A stretch of 64,000 nt of DNA from assembly GCA_964277385.1 (NCBI GenBank), contig OZ195520.1, forward strand, positions 558,001 through 622,000, given 5' to 3'. Position 1 is the first letter of the stretch. Each line of letters opens with the position of its first letter. The notes beneath the pieces are model-generated. The model saw nothing but the letters and a program-made list of their open reading frames with translations, made no database searches and had not been told where the DNA came from. Source of the stretch: WRAU01 sp964277385. Lineage in GTDB: Bacteria > Pseudomonadota > Alphaproteobacteria > WRAU01 > Hepatincolaceae. This document shows positions 47,615 through 56,790 of the stretch, one piece after another. The translations under genes and the position numbers were made by a program.

Positions 47615-48166
47615 TTACTGAACAAACTTATCAACATATGGTAAGCCATATAGTTTTCCTGTTTTTGCTAAAAGAATTAAATCGCAAATTTCTCTAACAG
47701 CACCAAATCCCCCAGCTTTTTCTGTTTTATAAACTGCAAAATCTAATATTGCATCAACAGAATTAGCAACAGCAATTGGAATACCAACAACATTAAATCC
47801 TAAAATATCATTAACATCATCTCCCATGTGTACAGTATTTTCTGGATTAATTTCAAATTTTTCACATATTTTAAGTATATCTAAGCCCTTTTTATTGCTA
47901 CCAGATACAATCTCATCAAATCCTAAAACCTCCGCTCTATGTAATGCAATAGAAGAAACACTGGTGGTAATTAACGCAATTTTAATCCCCAAACTTTTTA
48001 CCATCTGTAATCCAGTACCATCATGAGCAAAGAACATTTTAGTGGCTTTATTATCTTCATCTAAATACATACCACCATCTGTTAATGTACCATCCATATC
48101 TACGGATAGAAGTTCAATATTTCTAAGTTTTTCTATTAAGTTTTCTTTACTAATAAAATTTGACAT
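47615..48166 (-). CDS. kdsC: 3-deoxy-D-manno-octulosonate 8-phosphate phosphatase
   Basis: HAD-superfamily phosphatase that converts Kdo-8-phosphate to Kdo after KdsA. 183 residues, no cap domain. Motif I VDMDGTLTDGGMYLDE (about 18-33), a DGTGLQMVKSLGIKIALITT segment (about 50-69), a Lys in the SNKKG region, and motif IV HMGDDVNDIL (about 117). AGGA precedes the ATG. Related neuraminate-pathway phosphatases look alike, but kdsA in the window favours KdsC. A broken partial copy lies about 2.9 kb away. Confidence 0.88.
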   Translation of the reverse strand: MSNFISKENLIEKLRNIELLSVDMDGTLTDGGMYLDEDNKATKMFFAHDGTGLQMVKSLGIKIALITTSVSSIALHRAEVLGFDEIVSGSNKKGLDILKICEKFEINPENTVHMGDDVNDILGFNVVGIPIAVANSVDAILDFAVYKTEKAGGFGAVREICDLILLAKTGKLYGLPYVDKFVQ

Positions 48167-48186
48167 AATATTTATCCTATTTTTAA

Positions 48187-48654
48187 TTAAAATGGAATCT
48201 CATCATCTAAGTCATCACCAACAGAAGCAAAATTATCGGAATTTGAAGAAGAAGATTTAGAAGTACTATTATTTTCATACGGAGAACTTCCAGAACTAGC
48301 ATTATCAGAATTTCTTGAATCTAATAATTGAATTTCTCCACGAAATTGAGTAATAACAATTTCTGTAATATTTCTTTCTATACCATCATTACCAGTATAT
48401 TTTCTAGTTTGGATAGCTCCTTCTACAAAAACTTTAGAACCTTTTTTAACATAATTTTCTACAATGTTAGACAAATTTTCATTAAAAACAACAACTCTAT
48501 GCCATTGTGTTAAAGTTTTTTTCTCACCACTAGATTTATCTTTCCAACTTTCTGTTGTCGCTACTGAAAATGTAGCAATTTTAGAACCACTTTGTGCAAA
48601 TCTTATCTCTGGGTCTTGCCCAACATTACCAACTAAAATAACCTTATTAACCAT
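48187..48654 (-). CDS. ssb: Single-stranded DNA-binding protein
   Basis: Tetrameric OB-fold protein covering single-stranded DNA. ATG at 48654 gives MVNKVILVGNVGQDPEIRF, the standard start; a longer in-frame start at 48687 would add an unconserved leader. 155 residues: OB domain (about 1-110), Ser/Asn-rich linker, and the acidic tip DDLDDEIPF that recruits repair proteins. ssb and uvrA are often divergent neighbours; here they still diverge but are held apart by the acyltransferase island. Confidence 0.95.
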   Translation of the reverse strand: MVNKVILVGNVGQDPEIRFAQSGSKIATFSVATTESWKDKSSGEKKTLTQWHRVVVFNENLSNIVENYVKKGSKVFVEGAIQTRKYTGNDGIERNITEIVITQFRGEIQLLDSRNSDNASSGSSPYENNSTSKSSSSNSDNFASVGDDLDDEIPF

Positions 48655-49491
48655 TTTCTTTAAAAATCCAAATTGATACCAAAACATTAAACATATTGTA
48701 TCTTGTTAAGAGAAAAAAATCTACAAAAATATAATGTTATATATTAGGAATTTGATATATATAATAAGAATGTGTTTTTAATTTTGTGTTACCTTGTTGA
48801 AGAATCATAATTTTTCAGTTTTAGATATAACAGTAAAATAATTTTGTCGGAACTATCTGTAAAAGAAAAATAATATTTTTCTTCTACTTCTTCTTTTTTT
48901 GTCCCATTTTTTTTAACTTTCTAACCTGTTTTTAAGATATCTAATTATAACATCCTGATAATTGAAAAATATGAGTTCAAATGTTAGGATAAATTTAACT
49001 TAATATTACAAATTTTGTATATAAAATAATAACTATTTTTCTTTTGTATTTTTTATCATCAATTATTTCCACTAAATAATTATTTAAAACATAAATATAT
49101 TTTATCTGAATGTTTTGAACATGTTGTAATAAAGTATATTCTGTCTACTTATAAGAAATTTAAGAGTTGATGTTTTTGAAATCGATTTACACTCCTAATA
49201 TCATTCTAAAAAGACTGTTTAGAAAATATTATACAATTAATGTTTTTCAATAATTTATAAATACAGGGATAACTAAACAACAATAACCTAAATATGTTGC
49301 CTATTTAGTTATTAATTTAAATTATCTGTGTTTAATTTTTCAATTGAGTTATGTTTTACGTTAATAAAGAACACTACAAAAATTAATATCAAAACGCTAA
49401 TAAATATAAAAAAAATGATAACTAGATTTTTTTAGATATCTGTTATATTTACAGTATTAAAAACCAACAAATTAGTGCGATCATAATAAGT
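48655..49491. other. Long gene-free spacer at the left of the acyltransferase island
   Basis: Contains the left 69-bp direct repeat (48667-48735) next to ssb, which may carry the ssb promoter. The rest is very AT-rich with no recognisable gene. An imperfect stem-loop, ATAACTAAA (49269-49277) with TTTAGTTAT (49304-49312) and an inner CAACA/TGTTG pairing, lies about 180 bases before the acyltransferase start. Confidence 0.4.
48667..48735 (+). repeat. Left copy of a 69-bp direct repeat flanking the acyltransferase island
   Basis: Matches 51523-51591 at 63 of 69 positions without gaps. This copy lies directly upstream of ssb (minus strand). Together the two copies bracket about 2.8 kb containing only the broken acyltransferase gene. 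Confidence 0.9.
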
Positions 49492-51508
49492 ATGGTAAAT
49501 AAATATGCATATCGTAATGACATTACGGGTATGAGGGCTATAGCAGTTTTAGGAGTAATAATATTCCATATCTTTCCAAATTCTTTAGTTGGAGGATATT
49601 TAGGTGTAGATATGTTTTTTGTAATATCAGGATACCTTATAACTCTTACATTAATTAAAGAAAAACAGAGTACAGGAAATATATCCTTAATCGGATTTTA
49701 TAAAAGACGTCTTTTCCGTATTGCTCCAGCTACTATATTTATTATATTAATTACTCTGATTTTATCTAATCTACTGATGAGCTTTGAAGATTTAATAACC
49801 ACTTCTAAACCACTTCTAAAAGTGCTATTTATTCTTTATTTGGCTTAGCTAACATTTACTTTTATAAATATTTAGATGTTTCATATTTTGCAAGAGATGT
49901 GGCTTTAAATCCTCTGTTACATTTATGGTCTTTAGGTGTTGAAGAACAGTTTTACTTTATATTTCCTTTGTTATTTATATTTTTATCTAAATATAAAAGA
50001 TTATTCTTTATTTTATTATCTATTGTAGGAATTATATCTGTAATATGGGCTTCTATAATAGTTAAAACAAACCCTATGTTTGCTTATTATATGCTACCAA
50101 AAGATTATTTGCTTTAATAATTGGTTGCTTATCAGCCTTATATGTTATTAAATACTATAAAAATATTGGTTCTAAATTTTTTAGTTTTTTATCCTCTATT
50201 TCTTTATTATTAATAGCTTTAGGGTTTGCAATTCTTTCTAAAAAATATAATCTACCTAATTATTTATCTTTAATTGTTGTTGTTCCTACGGCTTTACTAA
50301 TAATTATTGGATATAAAAATCAAACTTTTATTCATAAAGTTTTAGGTAGTATTTATTTAAAACATATTGGATTGTGGTCTTTTTCTATATATCTTATCCA
50401 TTGGGTAATACTTTCTTTTTATAAAAGTATTAATGGAGTTCATATTAAATTAACTACTGGAATTATTATATTGTTTGCTTCAATATTATTCGGTGGATTT
50501 TCTTATTATTTAATAGAACAAACCTTGCGTTTTAAACGTTGGAACTTAGTTTTTGCATTAACTTCATTTATTATTATTCCTTTTTCTTTCGCTCAAATTA
50601 ACTATTATTTTTCTAAAAAAAATTCTATTAAGTATCAAAAAATTTTTCCTAAGGAGACATTTGATGCATATACTTGTAGGCAAGATGGTGATCTATTGTT
50701 AGATGCTGAAAATTTTCTATTTAGAAAAAATTGCAAATATAATTCTAAATTAGAACCTAATGTAATTCTATGGGGAGATAGTAATGCTTATCATTATATT
50801 CCTGCTCTAACTAAAATTGGTGAAAATATGGGTTTTGGCTTTAGAAATGTTACTCATGAAGCCTGTCATCCTTTTGTAGTTTATAATAAAGAAGAATATC
50901 TTGTTTCTTCTGATAGGAGCAAATATAGTTGCAATAAGGCATCATCAATTGCTTATAAACTTGTAAAAAATTATGATATTGTTATTTTAAGTAGCTATTG
51001 GTTTATGATTAATAACTATAAATCAGGTAGTGATAAAATATTATATAAAGAATTGGATAATACCTTATTAGAGCTATCTAAAACTGCTAAATTAATTTTG
51101 GTACTAGGAGGAATTCCTCTAATGGATAGTATAGATATAAAAAATATTATTCAACATTCTTTTATTAATAAAAACAAAAATTATGTAAATGGGGTCAATA
51201 ATACTATTGTTTTTAAATTAAATAAAAATTTAAAAGATGTATTAAGTAAGCACCCTAAAGCTTATTATTTAGACTTCAATAATCTTTTATGTAATAAAAA
51301 TACTTGCCAGTATAAAGATAATGAAAATAGTTTATATTATAAGGATGGTATACATTTATCTTTGTATGGTTCTGAATTTTTAGGTAAAAAATATTTAGAA
51401 ATTAGAGATACAGATGATGTATTTTCCAAAATAAAAAAACTTTATAAAGAAAATCCTGAAGATACTTTTATAAAGAATAAAGATCTGATACTAAAGCAGA
51501 GGATATAA
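49492..51508 (+). pseudogene. OafA/OatA-type O-acyltransferase with SGNH domain, broken by two frameshifts
   Basis: Would O-acylate an envelope polysaccharide: a membrane acyltransferase-3 domain then a periplasmic SGNH domain. Part 1 (49492-49848) begins YRNDITGMRAIAVLGVIIFH and stops early. Part 2 (about 49821-50117) has LNPLLHLWSLGVEEQFYFIF. Part 3 (from 50102 to 51508) holds the remaining helices, IYLIHW and the SGNH block with LWGDSNAYHY. Break 1: an 11-bp tandem duplication at 49799-49820; removing one unit restores the frame exactly. Break 2: four A residues at 50099-50102; one more A joins parts 2 and 3. No gene neighbours share its role. Confidence 0.92.
49799..49820 (+). repeat. 11-bp tandem duplication breaking the acyltransferase frame
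   Basis: CCACTTCTAAA occurs at 49799-49809 and again at 49810-49820. Deleting one unit reconnects ...DLITTSK to SAIYSLFGLANIYFY in one frame, as expected for this family. Confidence 0.92.
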
Positions 51509-51522
51509 AGACCTAGTATATA

Positions 51523-51591
51523 TCCAAAATAATACCAAAATACTAAACACATTGTATCTTGTTAAAAGAAAAAAATCTACAAAAATATAAT
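51523..51591 (+). repeat. Right copy of the 69-bp direct repeat, upstream of uvrA
   Basis: Same orientation as the copy at 48667-48735, with six mismatches. It lies 52 bases before the uvrA ATG and so may include uvrA promoter elements. Confidence 0.9.
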
Positions 51592-51642
51592 ATATTATGT
51601 TATAATTCGTGGTTACCAAAAATTTCTTCTAAGAGGATAAAA

Positions 51643-54465
51643 ATGACCAAATATATTTCTGTAAAAGGTGCTAAAGAACATAATTTAAAAAATATAAGCA
51701 TTGATATACCAAAAAACACTATAACAGTTATTACTGGTTTATCTGGTTCTGGAAAATCTTCATTGGCTTTTGATACAATATATGCAGAAGGACAAAGAAG
51801 ATATGTAGAGTCTTTATCGGCATATGCAAGACAATTTTTAGATACATTTGATAAACCAAATGTAGATTCAATAGATGGGCTTTCTCCTGCTATCTCTATA
51901 GAACAAAAAACGACATCAAAAAATCCAAGATCCACAGTAGGTACAATAACGGAAATATATGATTATTTAAGATTATTATTTGCAAGAGTTGGAGTTCCCT
52001 ATTCTCCAGTAACAGGTCTTCCTATAGAGAGACAAACCATTTCAATGATGGTAGATAAACTAATAAGCTTAGATTTAGGAACTAAAATAAATATATTAGC
52101 ACCTATTGTACGAGGTAAAAAAGGAGAATTTAAAAGAGAATTTGATGATTTAAGAAAAAAAGGATTTCAAAGACTAAAAGTAGATAATCTCATTTATGAG
52201 ATTGATGAAATTCCAAGTTTAGATAAAAATATAAAACATAGCCTATATGTAATTGTAGACAGACTAATAATAAAAGAAGGAATAGAGAAAAGATTATCAC
52301 AAAGTTTAGAAACAGCGCTTTCTTTAAGCGAGGGAATTTGTATTGCTGAAAACTTAACTTTGAATGAAGAAATCCTTTTCTCTGAAAAATTTTCTTGTCC
52401 AGTATCTGGTTTTGCTATTGAGGAAATTGAACCAAGACTCTTTTCTTTTAATAATCCTTTTGGTGCTTGTGATTGTTGTAATGGTTTGGGAGTTGAATCT
52501 ATTTTTGATGTTAATCTAGTAATTCCAGACCCAACAAAACCTCTTATATATGCGATTAAACCATGGAATAATCAAATGGGCGGATATTACAAAGGAATGC
52601 TAGAGAGTGTAGCCAAACATTATAAGATTGACCCTTCTACACCTTTTATTTCTCTTCCTAGTAAATTTAAACAAGTTATTTTACATGGAAGTGGATCAGA
52701 AAGTATAAACATTCAGTTTATAAGTTCCAAACTTACTCATCATTCTAATAGACCTTTTGAAGGAGTTATCGCTTCTTTGGAAAGAAAATACAGAGATACA
52801 GCTTCTGAGTCCTCTCGTGAGAATTTAAGTGTATATCTAGTTGAAAAGACTTGTCATAAATGTAAGGGGAAAAGATTAAACGAAAAAGCTTTGCAAATTA
52901 AAATAGATACAAAAAATATTTATGATATAACAGAACTTTCAGTATCCAAATGTTATGCTTGGATTAATAATTTAGATGAAAAACTATCTGAAAATCATAA
53001 AAAAATATCAGAAAAAATCTTAAAAGAAGTAAAAGATCGTCTAGGATTTCTTAATAATGTTGGTATTGGTTATTTGAATCTTTCAAGAAGTGCCGGAACT
53101 TTATCTGGTGGTGAATCTCAAAGAATTCGCCTTGCTTCACAAATAGGTTCTGGTCTTACTGGTGTATTATATGTGTTAGATGAGCCATCAATTGGTTTAC
53201 ATCAAAGAGATAACGATAAACTGCTAGAAACTCTACAGCATCTTAAAAATTTAGATAATACTGTACTTGTAGTAGAGCATGATGAAGATACCATTAGATA
53301 TTCGGATTTCCTAATTGATATGGGGCCAAAAGCTGGTGTTTTAGGTGGTGAAATTGTAGCTAGTGGAACTCCTAATGAGGTTGAAAATAATCCCAATAGC
53401 CTTACAGGAAAATATCTAAGAGGCGATATTAAAATTGAAATTCCTAAGAAGCGTAGAAAAGGAAATGGTAAATTTATTAAGCTTCTTAATGCACATGGTA
53501 ATAATTTAAAAAATATTTATGTAGATTTTCCTTTAGGAATTATAACTTGTGTTAGCGGTGTATCTGGAAGTGGCAAGTCTACTTTAATTAATGAAACATT
53601 ATATAGGGCAGTATCTCAACACATTTATAATTCAAAAGAATATCCAGCACCTTATGATAATGTATTAGGTTTAGAAAATATAGATAAAGTAATAGATATA
53701 GATCAATCACCAATAGGTAGGATGCCTAGTTCTAATCCTGCCACTTACACTAAAACTTTTGATGTAATAAGAGAGATATTTGCAGAACTACCAGAATCTA
53801 AAGCTCGTGGTTATAAAAGTGGAAGATTTTCTTTTAATGTTAAAGGTGGAAGATGCGAAACTTGTAGAGGAGATGGGGTTATAAAAATTGAAATGCACTT
53901 CTTGCCTGATGTATACATTAGATGTGAAGATTGTAAAGGAAAAAGATATAACAGAGAAACATTAGAAATTAAATGGAATGGAAAATCTGTTGCTGATGTG
54001 TTAGAGATGACAGTATCAGAAGGATGTGAGTTTTTTAGTGGTATTTCTAGTATTTTCACAAAACTTAATGCTTTAAATAATGTTGGTTTAGGTTATATTC
54101 AACTTGGTCAATCTGCTACCACATTTAGTGGTGGTGAGGCACAAAGAATTAAATTATCTCGTGAATTATCTAAAAAATCTACTGGTAAAACTTTATATAT
54201 TTTAGATGAACCAACTACTGGGCTACATTTTGATGATGTTAATAAATTGCTTCAGGTATTACAACAACTTGTAGATCAAGGAAATACCGCAATAATAATT
54301 GAACACAATTTAGATGTTATAAAAGTTGCGGATTATGTAATAGATGTAGGTCCCGAGGGTGGCGAAGGTGGTGGACAAATTATAGCCAAAGGAACACCAG
54401 AAGAAATAGCAAAAATAAAAGAAAGTTATACAGGAAAGTATCTTAAAAAGATATTATCCAAATAG
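51643..54465 (+). CDS. uvrA: Excinuclease ABC subunit A
   Basis: Damage-recognition ATPase of nucleotide excision repair, partner of the Mfd encoded at 21-24.6 kb. 940 residues, as in E. coli. Two ABC modules: first Walker A GLSGSGKSSLAFDTIYAEGQ (about 30), signature LSGGESQRIRLASQIG (about 487); second Walker A GVSGSGKSTLINE (about 637), signature FSGGEAQRIKL (about 829). Zinc fingers include CDCC in module 1 and CETCRGDG and CEDCKGKRYN in module 2. GAGGA before the ATG at 51643 decides the start; an upstream in-frame ATG at 51559 lies within the repeat. Confidence 0.97.
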   Translation: MTKYISVKGAKEHNLKNISIDIPKNTITVITGLSGSGKSSLAFDTIYAEGQRRYVESLSAYARQFLDTFDKPNVDSIDGLSPAISIEQKTTSKNPRSTVGTITEIYDYLRLLFARVGVPYSPVTGLPIERQTISMMVDKLISLDLGTKINILAPIVRGKKGEFKREFDDLRKKGFQRLKVDNLIYEIDEIPSLDKNIKHSLYVIVDRLIIKEGIEKRLSQSLETALSLSEGICIAENLTLNEEILFSEKFSCPVSGFAIEEIEPRLFSFNNPFGACDCCNGLGVESIFDVNLVIPDPTKPLIYAIKPWNNQMGGYYKGMLESVAKHYKIDPSTPFISLPSKFKQVILHGSGSESINIQFISSKLTHHSNRPFEGVIASLERKYRDTASESSRENLSVYLVEKTCHKCKGKRLNEKALQIKIDTKNIYDITELSVSKCYAWINNLDEKLSENHKKISEKILKEVKDRLGFLNNVGIGYLNLSRSAGTLSGGESQRIRLASQIGSGLTGVLYVLDEPSIGLHQRDNDKLLETLQHLKNLDNTVLVVEHDEDTIRYSDFLIDMGPKAGVLGGEIVASGTPNEVENNPNSLTGKYLRGDIKIEIPKKRRKGNGKFIKLLNAHGNNLKNIYVDFPLGIITCVSGVSGSGKSTLINETLYRAVSQHIYNSKEYPAPYDNVLGLENIDKVIDIDQSPIGRMPSSNPATYTKTFDVIREIFAELPESKARGYKSGRFSFNVKGGRCETCRGDGVIKIEMHFLPDVYIRCEDCKGKRYNRETLEIKWNGKSVADVLEMTVSEGCEFFSGISSIFTKLNALNNVGLGYIQLGQSATTFSGGEAQRIKLSRELSKKSTGKTLYILDEPTTGLHFDDVNKLLQVLQQLVDQGNTAIIIEHNLDVIKVADYVIDVGPEGGEGGGQIIAKGTPEEIAKIKESYTGKYLKKILSK

Positions 54466-54567
54466 TATAATTTTCTAATTTATGTAATTCCTCTTGAGAT
54501 CAAACAATATGATAAAAAATAATAGAAACTTTTATAAATAATTAATCTCTAAAACAAGGAAAAAACA

Positions 54568-55211
54568 ATGTTGAAATTATTTTATTCACCTGTTCCAGCT
54601 GGTTATAAAGCCTTTTTAATATTAGAAGAGTTAAACATACCTTATGATATTAAACATGTTAATATATTTAAAGGAGTTCAGAAAGATCCAGACTATATAA
54701 AAATTGTTCCAACAGTTAAAGTTCCTGCAATTATAGAAAATGGAAAAGTTTTTTTGAAACAGGAGCAATATTAATGTATTTATCTCAAAAATATAATAAA
54801 TTATCATCTAATAATATCTTGTCTTGGTTTTTTTGGGAAAATTCAGAATTTTCACCTAAATTTTTACAGTATTATAGAGCTAAAGTTCAAAATTCTAATA
54901 ATTTAGCGATGTTAGAGTTATTAGAGAAAAACTTAAAAACTTTATTATCTCTTTTAAATAATCAACTAGAAAATAAGAACTATATTGTTGAAGATTTTTC
55001 TATTGTTGACATATCAGCATATGGTTGGATAAAATATTATTTGGATGAAAATATTTTACCAAATTTTCTTGAAGGGTTTAATAATATTGGAAATTGGATC
55101 ATTTTAATGGAAAATAGAATATCTACAAAAAAAATTAATGAAATATCAAGTAATTTTTCTAAAAATGATGAAACTCCAATAAAAGAAATTATTGATTTTT
55201 ATCATAGTTAG
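54568..55211 (+). pseudogene. Glutathione S-transferase, split by a frameshift at a T tract
   Basis: Would conjugate or transfer glutathione; cytosolic. Part 1 (54568-54774) is the thioredoxin-like domain: LFYSPVPAGYKAFLILEEL, then VPTVKVPAIIENGKVF, and ends after QEQY. Part 2 (54774-55211) begins MYLSQKYNKL and is the helical C-terminal domain. A run of seven T residues (54749-54755) lies at the break. With eight, the protein would read GKVFFETGAILMYLSQKY, the normal family junction. Either a decayed gene or a one-base sequencing error. Confidence 0.88.
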
Positions 55212-55367
55212 TAGATAAATATATTATAGTTTTATGTTTCTATGTATGTTTCCTAATGTTTAAAAAATCTCACGAATAGGCTTATAGTTTTAAGAAAGAG
55301 TTAGAAAGAACCAATCAAAAAATTATTAAGTTTCATAATTATATTAAATAATACAAAGGACTTTATA

Positions 55368-55829
55368 ATGGAATTTCGTAATAAGTTTAATGAAGACTTT
55401 AATAAACCAGGTTTTGCAATGCCAAAATTGGTACAAAAAAATAAAATAATAGCGTTTGTTTTATGTTTATTATTAGGATTTTTTGGATTTCATAGATTTT
55501 ATTTAGAAAAATATTTTACTGGAGTTTTACAATTAATTTTAGGATTAATTTTTATTTGGGGAAATTATTCTTGGATTTGCTTTATATTTGTAATTATAGA
55601 TTTAATTAGAATTGCCTTTGATCCTAGGTTTACTCAAAAACTTAAATTTAATATCAATGTTAGATTTACAAATTTCTCTGATTCTACAATATATTCTTAT
55701 AAAAACTCTCCTTTTTCTAATATGCACAATAGATCTGAAGATGATATAAGCATTCGTGAATTACGCGATGATGAAGTAGAAGTAACAACTCATCAGCCTT
55801 CTCAAATTAAAGAAGATGATAAAAAATAG
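55368..55829 (+). CDS. TM2-domain membrane protein
   Basis: 153 residues. A TM2 domain (about 24-85) has two helices joined by the signature GFFGFHRFYLEKYFTGVLQL, so an inner-membrane protein. The C-terminal part (about 90-153) is soluble and strongly charged, with IRELRDDEVEVTTH. AAAGGA precedes the ATG. TM2 proteins have no agreed bacterial function. The next gene starts within its last codons. Confidence 0.88.
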   Translation: MEFRNKFNEDFNKPGFAMPKLVQKNKIIAFVLCLLLGFFGFHRFYLEKYFTGVLQLILGLIFIWGNYSWICFIFVIIDLIRIAFDPRFTQKLKFNINVRFTNFSDSTIYSYKNSPFSNMHNRSEDDISIRELRDDEVEVTTHQPSQIKEDDKK

Positions 55830-56664
55830 GATGAATTATATCTATAATAAAATATTGGAATATATTAGAAAATATATAGCACATATATTTCTGTTTTTCT
55901 TTATTGGAATTGTTTTTATTTCAACAGTATTTATAGATTGGATATGTACCATCCTTTACCATTTTTATAAAACAACAGGGCTATCTGATTTACAATTTTT
56001 ATCAACTTTATTTGCTGGTTTATTGTTTATTTTTATTTTTTTTAAATTTCTTAAGCAAATAAAAAAGAAAATAAAGAGCTTCTACATTATAATTTTGTTA
56101 TTATTTCTTTTTTTTATATGTTGTTTTACATATCTATTATATGATGGTTATTTGCAATCTGAAGATCTTAATTTATTAATTTTTATCAAAAATAATCATC
56201 AGATAGTACAAATAATAATTGCTCTTATAGGTAGAGCTTTTGTTTTTTTAACTTTAAAGCTAGGTTTTGATAAATATAATCAAATTCAAGAACAAATAAA
56301 AATTAATCAACAAAGTGAATTAAGAAGATTCAGGCAAACTCAAAAACAAATAAACCTAACCGAAGAAAATAACATAAATACAACTTTTAAGGATGCAATT
56401 ATATTATTGAGTAATAAAAATATAACGGTTAGTATGGGTGGAGTTTACACATTAATGGACATAGCAAAAAAAAATCCAAAAATTAAATCTTGTACTTTTC
56501 TTAATAATTCTATAAAAAATTGCAAATTAATCAATAATGAATTTATAGATTGTACTTTAACTAATGAGAAAGTAATACAATCTATATTAAAAAAAATTCT
56601 TTATCTAATAATAACTTTCAAAATAATGAATGGTCTAACTAAGATTTTATATAAAACATTCTAA
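55816..56664 (+). pseudogene. Membrane protein with pentapeptide-like tail, probably frameshifted
   Basis: Four hydrophobic helices (about 19-40, 62-80, 88-108 and 126-148), a coiled stretch, then ITVSMGGVYTLMDIAKKNP, the short motif seen before pentapeptide repeats in related proteins. Next comes a pentapeptide-like run, SCTFLNNSIKNCKLINNEF. After eight A residues (56589-56596) the frame loses this character, while one more A would continue with NSLSNNNFQNNEWSN. A further frame (56639-56794) encodes a coding-like acidic/basic tail reaching purB. So one or two frame losses are likely, though a natural end cannot be excluded. It overlaps the TM2 gene. Confidence 0.6.
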
Positions 56665-56790
56665 AAAATATGATATAGATGAGATATATAAAAGATTACT
56701 AAAAGATATTGAAATAAAAAATAATATCTATGTAAATAATAAATTAATAAATTTTGAGGAAAATAAACCCATAAATAAAGGAAACAACAT

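Noticed and set aside
49799..50104. Phase-variable switch of the acyltransferase
   Set aside because: The 11-bp duplication could revert, but a second independent lesion means switching one would not restore the protein; decay is the simpler reading.
51600..51935. Minus-strand open frame of about 111 codons opposite uvrA
   Set aside because: Antisense to the conserved first ABC motif of uvrA; a shadow.
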